From contig JAFQQW010000024.1 of NCBI GenBank assembly GCA_017410375.1, positions 1-64,000 of the forward strand: DNA of 64,000 nucleotides. Direction: 5' to 3'. The notes under the pieces are model-generated. The model was not told where the DNA came from. It did not search any database and was given only the letters and a program-made list of their open reading frames with translations. Positions 44,666-52,801 of the stretch are shown here, piece after piece. A program made the position numbers and the translations under genes. This stretch comes from Clostridia bacterium (GTDB lineage Bacteria; Bacillota; Clostridia; RGIG6154). The number at the start of each line of letters is the position of its first letter. The stretch's first letter is position 1.

Positions 44666-45436
44666 ATGATTCATTTTATGAAACAGGATTTTATTATTGA
44701 TAAAATTGAACTTGCATGTTTGGTAAAAGCCGGAAAAGGTTCAATGATTCACAAAAACAGAGCAAGTCATGGATTGGCTCTGTTTTTAGGGGGTGAGAGA
44801 ACCTTCTGTTTTGATGAAAAAATTTTTAAGGTTACCAAAAACACAATCGTGTATTTTCCAAAAGGTTCAAACTACACAATTAAAGAAAAGGAGACTTCCG
44901 ATTGCTATGCAATCAACTTTCAAATGCCTGTTAATATGAAATTTGAGCCATTTGTATTTAAAATAAAAAATCTTAACACATATTTGGAAAGCTTTAAAAA
45001 CAGCCGAAAAATATGGAATAAAAAATCTACGGGTTATTTTTCAAAAGTTAAAGCAGAGCTTTACAACATAATTTACAATATGCAAGCAGAATATGTTATT
45101 CCATACAGCAATTCTTCCGTCATTCAGCCTGCTGTTGAGTATATCCACGAAAACTATTATAAAGAAAATATAAGTGTTGTGCATCTGGCTTCACTCTGCA
45201 ATATTAGTGTTGTGCATTTAAGGAACTGCTTTATTAAGAGTTTTGCCGTATCGCCCGTTAAATATATAAATTCACTTAAGTTAACGCGTGCAAAAGAGCT
45301 AATTGAGTCAGGAATGTATACCGTTGGCGATGTTTGCTTCTTATCCGGCTATAATGATGAAAGCTATTTTTCCCGTGAATTTAAAAAGTCTTTTAAAAAA
45401 TCACCAAAAGAATATGCAAAAGCATCCCGCAAATAG
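44666..45436 (+). CDS. AraC family transcriptional regulator of a GRE cassette
   Basis: 256 residues, lysine- and AT-rich. N-terminal cupin-like part with LFLGGERTFCFDE and YFPKGSNYTI; C-terminal helix-turn-helix pair ending SGYNDESYFSREFKKSFKKSPKEYAK. The domain layout parallels the protein at 40534. The leader is only about 10 bases with a weak GGTG site. Divergent from the GRE-activase pair at 41453-44553. Confidence 0.88.
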   Translation: MIHFMKQDFIIDKIELACLVKAGKGSMIHKNRASHGLALFLGGERTFCFDEKIFKVTKNTIVYFPKGSNYTIKEKETSDCYAINFQMPVNMKFEPFVFKIKNLNTYLESFKNSRKIWNKKSTGYFSKVKAELYNIIYNMQAEYVIPYSNSSVIQPAVEYIHENYYKENISVVHLASLCNISVVHLRNCFIKSFAVSPVKYINSLKLTRAKELIESGMYTVGDVCFLSGYNDESYFSREFKKSFKKSPKEYAKASRK

Positions 45437-45448
45437 CAGGATGCTTTT
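45418..45448. terminator. Terminator related to the one at 41353
   Basis: Stem AAAAGCATCC/GGATGCTTTT; it overlaps the AraC stop codon and directly precedes a spoIVB relic. Confidence 0.88.
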
Positions 45449-45452
45449 GTTG

Positions 45453-45584
45453 TTATTTGATTTTCTCTGCCTCACCCAACATATTCTCTATAAATATCCC
45501 ATAACCTCTCGTCGGGTCGTTGACAAAAACGTGGGTAACTGCACCTATCAGTTTGCCGTTTTGAACTAAAGGCGAACCCGACAT
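45453..45584 (-). pseudogene. Relic of the spoIVB 3' end (43 codons, in frame)
   Basis: On the minus strand it is an open 43-codon tail of SpoIVB, from the Met of the active-site motif MSGSP through [10 protein letters not shown] to a stop codon. About 11 of 131 bases differ from the intact gene at 51077; the 3'-proximal coding bases differ most and the first 75 bases almost not at all. The upstream part of the gene is absent. It separates one GRE cassette from the next. Confidence 0.88.
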
Positions 45585-45612
45585 GAGTGATGTCAATGAG
45601 GGACAACAAATT

Positions 45613-46200
45613 TTATGCCTTGGTTACAGATGTACTTGTTTTTGAGGCAATATAATCAATTATTTCATTGATTTGTCCATCTGTTTGCATTGGAATTTCA
45701 AGCGGTTGTTTTCCTAATGCCAAGTACTTATTTTCGCCAAAAGCGTGATAAGACTCTATTTCTATTCCGATAATTGATGTAAGAGTATTTGCTAGTTCAC
45801 ATATTTTGTCATAGTTTTCTTTTCTGTCATTATACCACGGAATTACAGGACAGCGAAGAATTATATCTTTTTTCAACTCATTTAGTAAAGATAAGTTTTT
45901 CTGTATCAGTATATTATTTGCTCCGGTATAAGATTTATGTAACTTTGGATTACTTTCCTTAAAATCAAACAGAAACAAATCGGTGTATTCTGCAATTTAT
46001 TTTATTTTATCGCTATCGGCAAAGCCACAGGTTTCTATAGCAGTATGCAGATTGTGTTCTTTTGCTTGACTTTCGGGATTATGACACCATTCACAACGCA
46101 GAGGACACCCTTTAAAAAGCACGGTTGTACGTATGCCCGGTCCGTCATTTACGCAAAATTTCTGAATATTGAATATTTCTCCTGAATTATGATTCTTCAT
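45613..46200 (-). pseudogene. Glycyl radical enzyme activase, internally deleted and interrupted by a stop
   Basis: Radical SAM cysteines are kept (32, 36 and 39; CPLRCEWCHNPES), but right after NPESQAKE the sequence jumps to HTAIETCGFA. The ferredoxin insert and the GGGVTLSGGE motif, about 80-90 residues, are gone. A TAA at 45997-45999 interrupts the frame after DKIK; reading continues in the same frame with a recognisable C-terminal half (DLFLFDFKES, GANN, IPWYND). It overlaps the GRE stop by 14 bases. It is very unlikely to be active. Confidence 0.88.
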
Positions 46201-48229
46201 ATTCTACTCTTTCTATAAATTCCTGCTTTGTTTTTTCTGAAAATCTGTTGAAATAATTACTATATCCACCGATACGGACAATGAGATTTTCGTGGTTCTG
46301 TGGGTTTTTAACAGCGTCTTTTAACATCTTTGAATTTAGTGAATTTACCTGCATTTGCAATCCCCCATTAAAAAGGTAAACCTTTATAAGTTCAGCAATT
46401 TCTTTTTTATTGTTTTTTACCATACTTGTGCTGAAATTTATATCCAGAGGCTGACCGCCGTAAAATGTGTGCTGAGGAAGTTTGGATGCCGACAAAATCA
46501 AAGAGGTAGGCTCTTTTTTTCTTACACTGTTTGATGCACCTGCGTTTTTGGCAAAAGGTGTACCGGAAAGTCTACCGTCAAAGCCTGCACCCCAACAATT
46601 CCCGTAACTAACATTTGCATCAAGTGTATGCAATGACGGACAAAATACTATGTTGTCGTGATTTTTGCTTCTGATTACTTTCTGAAGTATTTCCGCAATT
46701 TTTACCGCATACAAATCCGCTTCTGAATTCTGACCGAATTTGGGGCATTTAAGTATATCTTCTCTTATATTTTCATATCCGTTAAAATTATTTTTAATAG
46801 CTTCGCATAATTCAGACAGTGTATATTTTTTCTCCTGAAACACCAACTTGTCAATAGCACAAATACCATCGGAAACATTTATCATGCCCATACACTCAAC
46901 AGTTACATTATGATATTTTGCTCCGAATACTCTATCGCAATGCTTTTCTATACATCCTTTTGTTAGAATGGACACAAATGGATCAGGGTCTGTTTTTTCG
47001 CTAAACGATGCTTTAGCTTCATATGATTTCACACAAATATCAAACAAGTATTTTGTTGATTTCTCAAAGAATGCATATAACTCATCTATATTTTTAATGT
47101 TGGAAATACCGGGTACAGTAAAATCTTTATGTACAATTTTTCCGCAATTGACCGTTGCCTCCAAAACTGCAGAAACAGAAAATACGCACCCCCACATACT
47201 GTTAAACTCTTCTCCGGCCAAGCTTATTCCCATACAGCTGTTATTTGAAAATTCTTTTGCTATATCATGCGATATTCCTTTTTCTTCAAGAGCATTTATG
47301 CAGGAATTCACACCATAAAATGTGGGTTGTCCCATGGAAAACAGCTTTTCGTCAATAAGCATATTCCAAATGTTTTCAGAAATGTTCTCTGATATCTTTG
47401 CACCAAGAATAGGTCCCGGCATCGAAAATTCTTTCTGACACTCTATGATAAGTTCAGAAAGTTCGTTATATTCAGCACCGACATTCAAAAGGCAGGCACC
47501 GTCTGCATAGTTGTTCAGGAGCTGATAAAAGTTATAAAGTATTTGCTGTGCCTCTTTTTTTGTCATTCCATTTGACATGGATTTTATATAGTACGGATAT
47601 ACATATTGGTCAAATTTTCCCAGCGAAATACTGTACCATGCATTTTCAGCAAGTGGTAGCAAAAAGTGTATGATCCATATTGATTGAATTGCTTCTCTGA
47701 AATTACGAGCAGGATAAAAGGGAACCTGCAAAAGAGCATTTTTTATGATGCTTGCGTTTTTTAAATTTTCATTTTTCTCTGCCACAAATATCATTTTTTC
47801 CACAAATAATTTTGTAGATTTCAAAACATCATTCATTGCTGAAAGATATTCATTATCGGGTGAATTTTTCAACTCATTCTCTATTTTTTCCTGATATGCC
47901 GAAAGTCCGTTGTTAAGAATGTATTCATAATCCACAAGAGTATGACCTTTATCTACATTAGTTGAGCTTCCGTAGAGCCTGGGAGCGTCAATAATTTTTT
48001 TGACATCTTCATTTAGTATGCTGTCAGAAAACTGTTTGTTTTCGTAATTGTTAGTGTTATTGAATTTAAACCACCCGAAAATCTCATCATCATCCGTCAG
48101 CTCGAAAGACAGATTTTCTGTTTCCAGTCTGAATATTTCAGATGCTCTTTTTACGGGTGATAAATTGTTTAAATAGTCATAGTGTTGGTTTGTTACATAA
48201 TTGTATATAGAATAATCACATAAACTCAA
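46187..48229 (-). CDS. Glycyl radical enzyme without CxE motif
   Basis: 680 residues. The radical loop is RIGGYSNYF with Gly655; the thiyl cysteine is probably Cys332 in NSCMGISL, with Gly two residues later instead of Glu. This resembles the gene at 25005 more than the CxE enzymes. A TTG start at 48229 is inferred, with AAAGGA 11 bases upstream; no in-frame ATG lies near. Base composition is clearly AT-rich. Its own activase is broken, so it depends on another. Cotranscribed with the GRE upstream. Confidence 0.87.
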   Translation of the reverse strand: MSLCDYSIYNYVTNQHYDYLNNLSPVKRASEIFRLETENLSFELTDDDEIFGWFKFNNTNNYENKQFSDSILNEDVKKIIDAPRLYGSSTNVDKGHTLVDYEYILNNGLSAYQEKIENELKNSPDNEYLSAMNDVLKSTKLFVEKMIFVAEKNENLKNASIIKNALLQVPFYPARNFREAIQSIWIIHFLLPLAENAWYSISLGKFDQYVYPYYIKSMSNGMTKKEAQQILYNFYQLLNNYADGACLLNVGAEYNELSELIIECQKEFSMPGPILGAKISENISENIWNMLIDEKLFSMGQPTFYGVNSCINALEEKGISHDIAKEFSNNSCMGISLAGEEFNSMWGCVFSVSAVLEATVNCGKIVHKDFTVPGISNIKNIDELYAFFEKSTKYLFDICVKSYEAKASFSEKTDPDPFVSILTKGCIEKHCDRVFGAKYHNVTVECMGMINVSDGICAIDKLVFQEKKYTLSELCEAIKNNFNGYENIREDILKCPKFGQNSEADLYAVKIAEILQKVIRSKNHDNIVFCPSLHTLDANVSYGNCWGAGFDGRLSGTPFAKNAGASNSVRKKEPTSLILSASKLPQHTFYGGQPLDINFSTSMVKNNKKEIAELIKVYLFNGGLQMQVNSLNSKMLKDAVKNPQNHENLIVRIGGYSNYFNRFSEKTKQEFIERVEYEES

Positions 48230-48252
48230 TATTAAATCATTCCTTTCGTTTC

Positions 48253-50196
48253 TCAGTTCACCCGTTCGATTACAGCATCTTGTATTGTTTCGTCAAGCCT
48301 TGTAAACTGCGTACTGTAACCGCTGATTTTGACTAAAAGTTCTTTATGCTCCGACGGATTTTCTTTCGCTTTTTTCAGTAAGTGTGAATTTACTGTATTT
48401 ATTGCAATATGATACCCTCCTGCTTTAAAAAATGTTTTAATCAATGTAGCAAGTATATTTTCTTTTTCAACTTCTTTTTTATTCAAGCTAATCATAACGG
48501 GACACCCATTAGGAAAATATTGTACAGCTACATTTGCACACGATAACAAAACCTCTGTTAAAGTATCGGTGTGAGGTGTAGCACATGGCATAATACCATA
48601 TGACAACAGTTCTCCCTTTTTTCTTCCGTTAATTGTTCCGCAGTAATCTCTCTGCCATATATCAGCAGTAAACCAAAATAATGCCGGCAAAGAAACAATA
48701 TTATCGCCCAAGGGATGCTTTTGAATTACATTTCCAATAAATTCAGAGATATCCTTTGTCAGTAAATTGCTCTCATCACTGTTAGAACCGTAGTGATTTT
48801 CCAAGCCCACTATTCTGTTATATAAAGAATCATCTTCAAAATTTTTTTCGGCTTGTTCGATAAGATAATGAATAGTTGTATAATCCTCATCAAACACAAG
48901 CTTTTTTATGGTGTATAGACTGTCAATCAGGATACCGATTCCTAAAATATTTATTCCAAATAAATATTTTTCACGGTTTAACACACAACTTGCAAACGGA
49001 GATACTCTATTCATATCATAATTTGCAGTATTCTTAAATTTGGGCAGCAAAGTGTTTGCATAATAATCTGTAAAATAGTTTTTGAACGAATCAAGAAAGT
49101 CTTTGAATGAAGAGTAAATACTTTTTTCCTCCAAAAACTTATTGAATGAATCATACAAGTTAAATGCAGTTGCAACTGTGTTGGAAAATACACCTTGTGG
49201 AGTTGCTTCATAACAACCTACAATTCCGTAATTTGTTGCTGTTTCATCATCAACCCCCAACATTTTCAATCCTTCAATGATAACAGCATCGTTAAAATAC
49301 GCCGGCATACCTCCGCCTTTTAAAACAAGCTCGGTCGCTTTATCAATAATATCGGTACTTGTTGTTTTTGACACCCTTAAGGCAATGGAAGGCTGACGCA
49401 TATAAATTTGAGTCTGTGCCTCTATAAATAATGCAGTCAATTCGTTTTCAATATTACCGCCTACGGTCAACATGGTTGATTCATCACCCTCAGAAACTTT
49501 TATATAAAATGCCATTATAAGTTCTTTTGCTTCTTCAGGAGTGAGAATAGAATTCTCTATGTCTCTTTTATAATACGAATGCAGGTAAGAATCCATTCTG
49601 CCAAATGATATTGCTGCACTGCCTGCTTCTGTTTCCAGAAAACACTGAATAAACCAAACGAATTGCAAAGCCTGGCGAAAGCTTACAGGTGGATTTTCTG
49701 ATATATATTCACAATCGCTTGCAATGGTTAAAAGTCTTTCTTTGTCATCACACTGTGATGATTCGGCGGATTGCCTTGCGATTTTTGCGTATGATTTTAT
49801 GTATTCCGCAAAAGCATTTAATGTTGTTTTTATGCTACGTTTATCTGTACTTGTACAAACTTCTTTCAATTTTCCTTTGATGCCCTTTTTTAAAAAATCT
49901 TGAAAATCAGCTATAAAATGTCCTGCATTTCGGGGGGTGACAGTATTTGGTATATTTGACTGCCACCTCCAATGCCAGTTTGTCCCAACGATACATTCTT
50001 TTTCGTATATTTCAGCCGGAAAAGATTTTGCAAAATAAAGATAAAAATTACTATATAAACTCCACTTGTTTTCCTTATCAATTTCTTTATCAGAGATATA
50101 TTCCTTATAAAGATTGCAGACTAACTCCTTGTGTAACATTCTTTTTTGATCAAACATACACAAATGTTGATTTTTTAAAAAATCCAATTTATTCAC
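48253..50196 (-). CDS. Glycyl radical enzyme with CxE active site
   Basis: 647 residues. Cys328 and Glu330 (GCYEA) and the radical loop KISGYSTQF (Gly626) are present. The loop starts with Lys instead of the usual Arg. The start is taken as GTG 50196 with AGGTG 6 bases upstream; it overlaps the end of the IclR gene by 8 bases. AT-rich like its neighbours. Followed after 23 bases by a second, different GRE gene, which is unusual: the pair could act in series or as partners. Substrate unknown. Confidence 0.88.
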   Translation of the reverse strand: MNKLDFLKNQHLCMFDQKRMLHKELVCNLYKEYISDKEIDKENKWSLYSNFYLYFAKSFPAEIYEKECIVGTNWHWRWQSNIPNTVTPRNAGHFIADFQDFLKKGIKGKLKEVCTSTDKRSIKTTLNAFAEYIKSYAKIARQSAESSQCDDKERLLTIASDCEYISENPPVSFRQALQFVWFIQCFLETEAGSAAISFGRMDSYLHSYYKRDIENSILTPEEAKELIMAFYIKVSEGDESTMLTVGGNIENELTALFIEAQTQIYMRQPSIALRVSKTTSTDIIDKATELVLKGGGMPAYFNDAVIIEGLKMLGVDDETATNYGIVGCYEATPQGVFSNTVATAFNLYDSFNKFLEEKSIYSSFKDFLDSFKNYFTDYYANTLLPKFKNTANYDMNRVSPFASCVLNREKYLFGINILGIGILIDSLYTIKKLVFDEDYTTIHYLIEQAEKNFEDDSLYNRIVGLENHYGSNSDESNLLTKDISEFIGNVIQKHPLGDNIVSLPALFWFTADIWQRDYCGTINGRKKGELLSYGIMPCATPHTDTLTEVLLSCANVAVQYFPNGCPVMISLNKKEVEKENILATLIKTFFKAGGYHIAINTVNSHLLKKAKENPSEHKELLVKISGYSTQFTRLDETIQDAVIERVN

Positions 50197-50971
50197 AAAT
50201 AGCACCTGCCTTTTCTGAATTTCCTAAATTTGCCGAAACTTCATCAGCAATATTTTTTAAATGCTTAAATTTTTCCCGGATTAAAGAGTCGATACCATCA
50301 TAAAGCGTCAGGCTTGAAATACCAATAGTTGCTACTACATTTCCTGCGTAATCAAAAACAGGTACTGCAATACAAATTATGCCTTTGGCAAACTCTTCAT
50401 TATCAATAGCAAAACCTGCTTTTTTTATCTTATCAGCTTCAATAATAAAACTATCAAAATCCGTAATGGTATTTGTTGTTCTTTTGTCAACCGGAATATT
50501 AAAGTAATTCTTTATCTCATCTGTATCGGAATAGCTTAGAAGGATTTTACCGGGGGCAGAACAGTTAAGTGGGTATTCTCCACCTATACACCCATTAATT
50601 CTGACTTCCTTTGTGGAATCATAATGTAAAAGATAAAGGACGTTTCTTTCGTTTTTAACCCCAAGATAGACAGAATCACCAAGCTCATTATTTAACTGTT
50701 CTATGTAAGGAGTTGCAATTTTTGCAATGCTGTTATTATTAACATAACCTGATATAAGTGAAAAGGGACGGAGCGTTAATCTGTATTTTTTTTGAGTATT
50801 ATCACTCATATAAATCCAATTTTTCTCGAGCAAAGCTTCCAACACCCTTGAAACAGCATTTTTATTTATATTAAGAGCATTGCTAATATCAGCAATACCG
50901 ATTTCATGGTTTTTCTTTGAGAAAAATTCTATTATTTCCAAAGCGTAATCTACAGCAGGAGCTTTAGACAA
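50189..50971 (-). CDS. IclR family transcriptional regulator
   Basis: 260 residues. N-terminal winged helix-turn-helix (EIGIADISNALNINKNAVSRVLEAL), then the IclR effector domain with NCSAPGKILLSY and AKGIICIAVPVFDYAGNVVATIGIS. A TTG start at 50971 is chosen because GAGGTG sits 6 bases upstream; GTG 50980 lies inside that site. First gene of the operon with two GREs, which it probably controls. It is the only IclR protein among AraC regulators here. Confidence 0.9.
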   Translation of the reverse strand: MSKAPAVDYALEIIEFFSKKNHEIGIADISNALNINKNAVSRVLEALLEKNWIYMSDNTQKKYRLTLRPFSLISGYVNNNSIAKIATPYIEQLNNELGDSVYLGVKNERNVLYLLHYDSTKEVRINGCIGGEYPLNCSAPGKILLSYSDTDEIKNYFNIPVDKRTTNTITDFDSFIIEADKIKKAGFAIDNEEFAKGIICIAVPVFDYAGNVVATIGISSLTLYDGIDSLIREKFKHLKNIADEVSANLGNSEKAGAICE

Positions 50972-51008
50972 CTTTATCACCTCGTAATATATTTATTCTA
51001 CAATTATA

Positions 51009-51037
51009 AGTATATCACATAAAGATATATATGTCAA
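51009..51037 (-). promoter_or_regulatory. Promoter of the IclR-GRE-GRE operon
   Basis: TTGACA (51037-51032), 17 bases, TATACT (51014-51009), directly after the spoIVB terminator. Confidence 0.8.
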
Positions 51038-51041
51038 CAAA

Positions 51042-51072
51042 AATGCTCACTTATATAAAACAAGTGAGCATT
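51042..51072 (-). terminator. spoIVB terminator
   Basis: Stem AATGCTCACTT/AAGTGAGCATT (51042-51052 with 51062-51072), then TTTTTG on the minus strand, just past the spoIVB stop codon. Confidence 0.8.
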
Positions 51073-51076
51073 TATC

Positions 51077-52102
51077 TTATTTGTTTTTCTCTGCTTCAGT
51101 TAACATATTCTCAATAAATATCCCATATCCCTTGGTCGGGTCGTTGACAAAAACGTGAGTAACTGCACCTATCAGTTTGCCGTTTTGAACTAAAGGCGAA
51201 CCCGACATACCACAAACGATACCGCCGGTCTGTTTTAAAAGCGACGGGTCTGTGACCTCTAAAATCATACCTTTTGTGGTATAGAGACTGCTTTTGATGA
51301 CTTTTTTGATATTTACGGTGTAAGGCTTTACTTCATCGCCTGAGACGGTGGAATAGATAACCGCCTCCCCTTCCTGCACCTCTTGGTGTGTGGCAACGGG
51401 AATTTCCAAGCCCTCAAAACGTAAAAACTCAAAATAAGCCCCTGTTTTGCTGTTGGAAAGCATTTCACCGAGATAGCCGTTTTCGTCTGCAAAACTGCCG
51501 TTTAAAGCCCCGGCTTTGCCGTTTTTACCTTTATCCACAGATGTAACGTATGCTTTATATGCGCGCCCCCTTGCAGGTATAAGCATAAGTCCTGTTTCTG
51601 TGTCTGTAATGCCGTGTCCCAAGGCTACGGCATGATTGGTTGCAGGATCAAAGCATGTTACTGTACCGAGTCCTGCAATGGAATCTCTAACCCATATACC
51701 TGCTCTGTAAATACCGTCTTTTCCTACAGCAGGTTCTAATCGGATATTTAAGGATTCCTTGCCCCGACTGACCGAAAGCATCACTTCTGTTTTGCCCTGC
51801 AGGCAATCTGCAAACTGTTCATAGGCTGTAATATACTTACCGTCCACATGCGTGATATAGTCCCCAACCTTAAGACCTGCTTTTTTAGCAGGTTCTTTTT
51901 TACCGTCCGTGGTTTCAACGTCAGACAATTTCAGCACATGTATGCCTTTTGTATACAGCTTTACACCAATTACCTGCCCGCCTAAAACAACCGTTTTGTT
52001 TTCGACTGACGAGACCTGCTCAGCAGCCGAAACTACAAAGAGGCGGGCAACTGCTGCAGCAAGAACAGCGCAAGTAAAAATTTTAACCGACTGTTTTTTC
52101 AT
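51077..52102 (-). CDS. spoIVB: SpoIVB sporulation signalling peptidase
   Basis: 341 residues. An N-terminal membrane anchor is followed by a PDZ domain (about 65-130, AKKAGLKVGDYITHVDG) and an S55 peptidase domain with ALGHGITD (catalytic His region) and CGMSGSPL (active-site Ser, about 300). It signals from the forespore to trigger sigma-K processing. It is slightly short for the family but complete. Two relics of its last codons lie at 45453 and 41388. The usual downstream gene, spo0A, is 37 kb away. Confidence 0.95.
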   Translation of the reverse strand: MKKQSVKIFTCAVLAAAVARLFVVSAAEQVSSVENKTVVLGGQVIGVKLYTKGIHVLKLSDVETTDGKKEPAKKAGLKVGDYITHVDGKYITAYEQFADCLQGKTEVMLSVSRGKESLNIRLEPAVGKDGIYRAGIWVRDSIAGLGTVTCFDPATNHAVALGHGITDTETGLMLIPARGRAYKAYVTSVDKGKNGKAGALNGSFADENGYLGEMLSNSKTGAYFEFLRFEGLEIPVATHQEVQEGEAVIYSTVSGDEVKPYTVNIKKVIKSSLYTTKGMILEVTDPSLLKQTGGIVCGMSGSPLVQNGKLIGAVTHVFVNDPTKGYGIFIENMLTEAEKNK

Positions 52103-52165
52103 TTTCCCACCTCACGCTATTATCTTAAGCAGAGGCGCACAAAAAATGCTGAAATTTTTTACGCC

Positions 52166-52744
52166 TTAAAACAGTTTTTTGAATTTATTCCAAAGCTCAA
52201 CGCTTTTAAACTTATAAACTACTTTTGAAGAATCGGATGTAACCAGTTCGTATTCTTCTTTAGATAGCACTTTTTTCATTTTATCCCGATTGGTTTCGGT
52301 GCTTAAATCAGAAAAACAAAGAGGCGGATACATCACACACCACCAGTTTTGTCCTTTTGCGTTTCCGATTTTTATTTTTAACGCAACATACTCACCTGCA
52401 GGAAAAGTAATACCGTCATATTCCTTTGTCGGGAAGTTTTCTTCACAAAGTTCGGCTTTAACATCCGTTTTAAAGGTATGTCTGATGTCTGATTCAATTT
52501 GGGGAATATTCCGAAACACTTCTTCTAACGCTTCTGTTCTGTTTTCTGCCGACAACACTTCCCCATAATTTTTCAAAACAAAATCACGAATTTGTAATTT
52601 TTGTGCCTGATCTTCTTTAGAATCGCTGTTTGCGATTATATGCAGACGCACTATAGAATCCTTCAGACCGCCGTGCACGGTTTCTAAATGCATAACACTC
52701 AAAAAAATAACCAAAATAAAAACAGCAACCCGGACTTTCTTCAT
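52166..52744 (-). CDS. spoIIR: Stage II sporulation protein R
   Basis: 192 residues. A signal/anchor segment at the N-terminus is followed by VRLHIIANSDSKEDQAQKLQIRD, the hallmark of SpoIIR, and a C-terminal WWCVMYPPLCF segment. SpoIIR is made in the forespore under sigma-F and activates SpoIIGA in the mother cell. The cysteine in WWCVMYPPLC is conserved in the family. Confidence 0.95.
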   Translation of the reverse strand: MKKVRVAVFILVIFLSVMHLETVHGGLKDSIVRLHIIANSDSKEDQAQKLQIRDFVLKNYGEVLSAENRTEALEEVFRNIPQIESDIRHTFKTDVKAELCEENFPTKEYDGITFPAGEYVALKIKIGNAKGQNWWCVMYPPLCFSDLSTETNRDKMKKVLSKEEYELVTSDSSKVVYKFKSVELWNKFKKLF

Positions 52745-52801
52745 TTTATCACCTCAGAAAGTAGGATTGCCGTTATTTTTTACTTTTATACTATTGTATT
52801 T

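Noticed and set aside
45613-45978. Independent small gene downstream of the broken activase
   Set aside because: It is in the same frame as the N-terminal half and matches the C-terminal half of activases, so it is the rest of one pseudogene.
25005-50196. Assigning the GREs to choline lyase, glycerol dehydratase, isethionate lyase or pyruvate formate-lyase
   Set aside because: Active-site and loop motifs differ from the known forms (no GCVEP, no Cys-Cys pair), and no microcompartment or pathway genes of these systems are present.
41388-51076. Integrase, transposase or phage genes that would explain cassette movement
   Set aside because: None of the open frames between the spoIVB tails resembles a recombinase; only GRE, activase and regulator genes occur.
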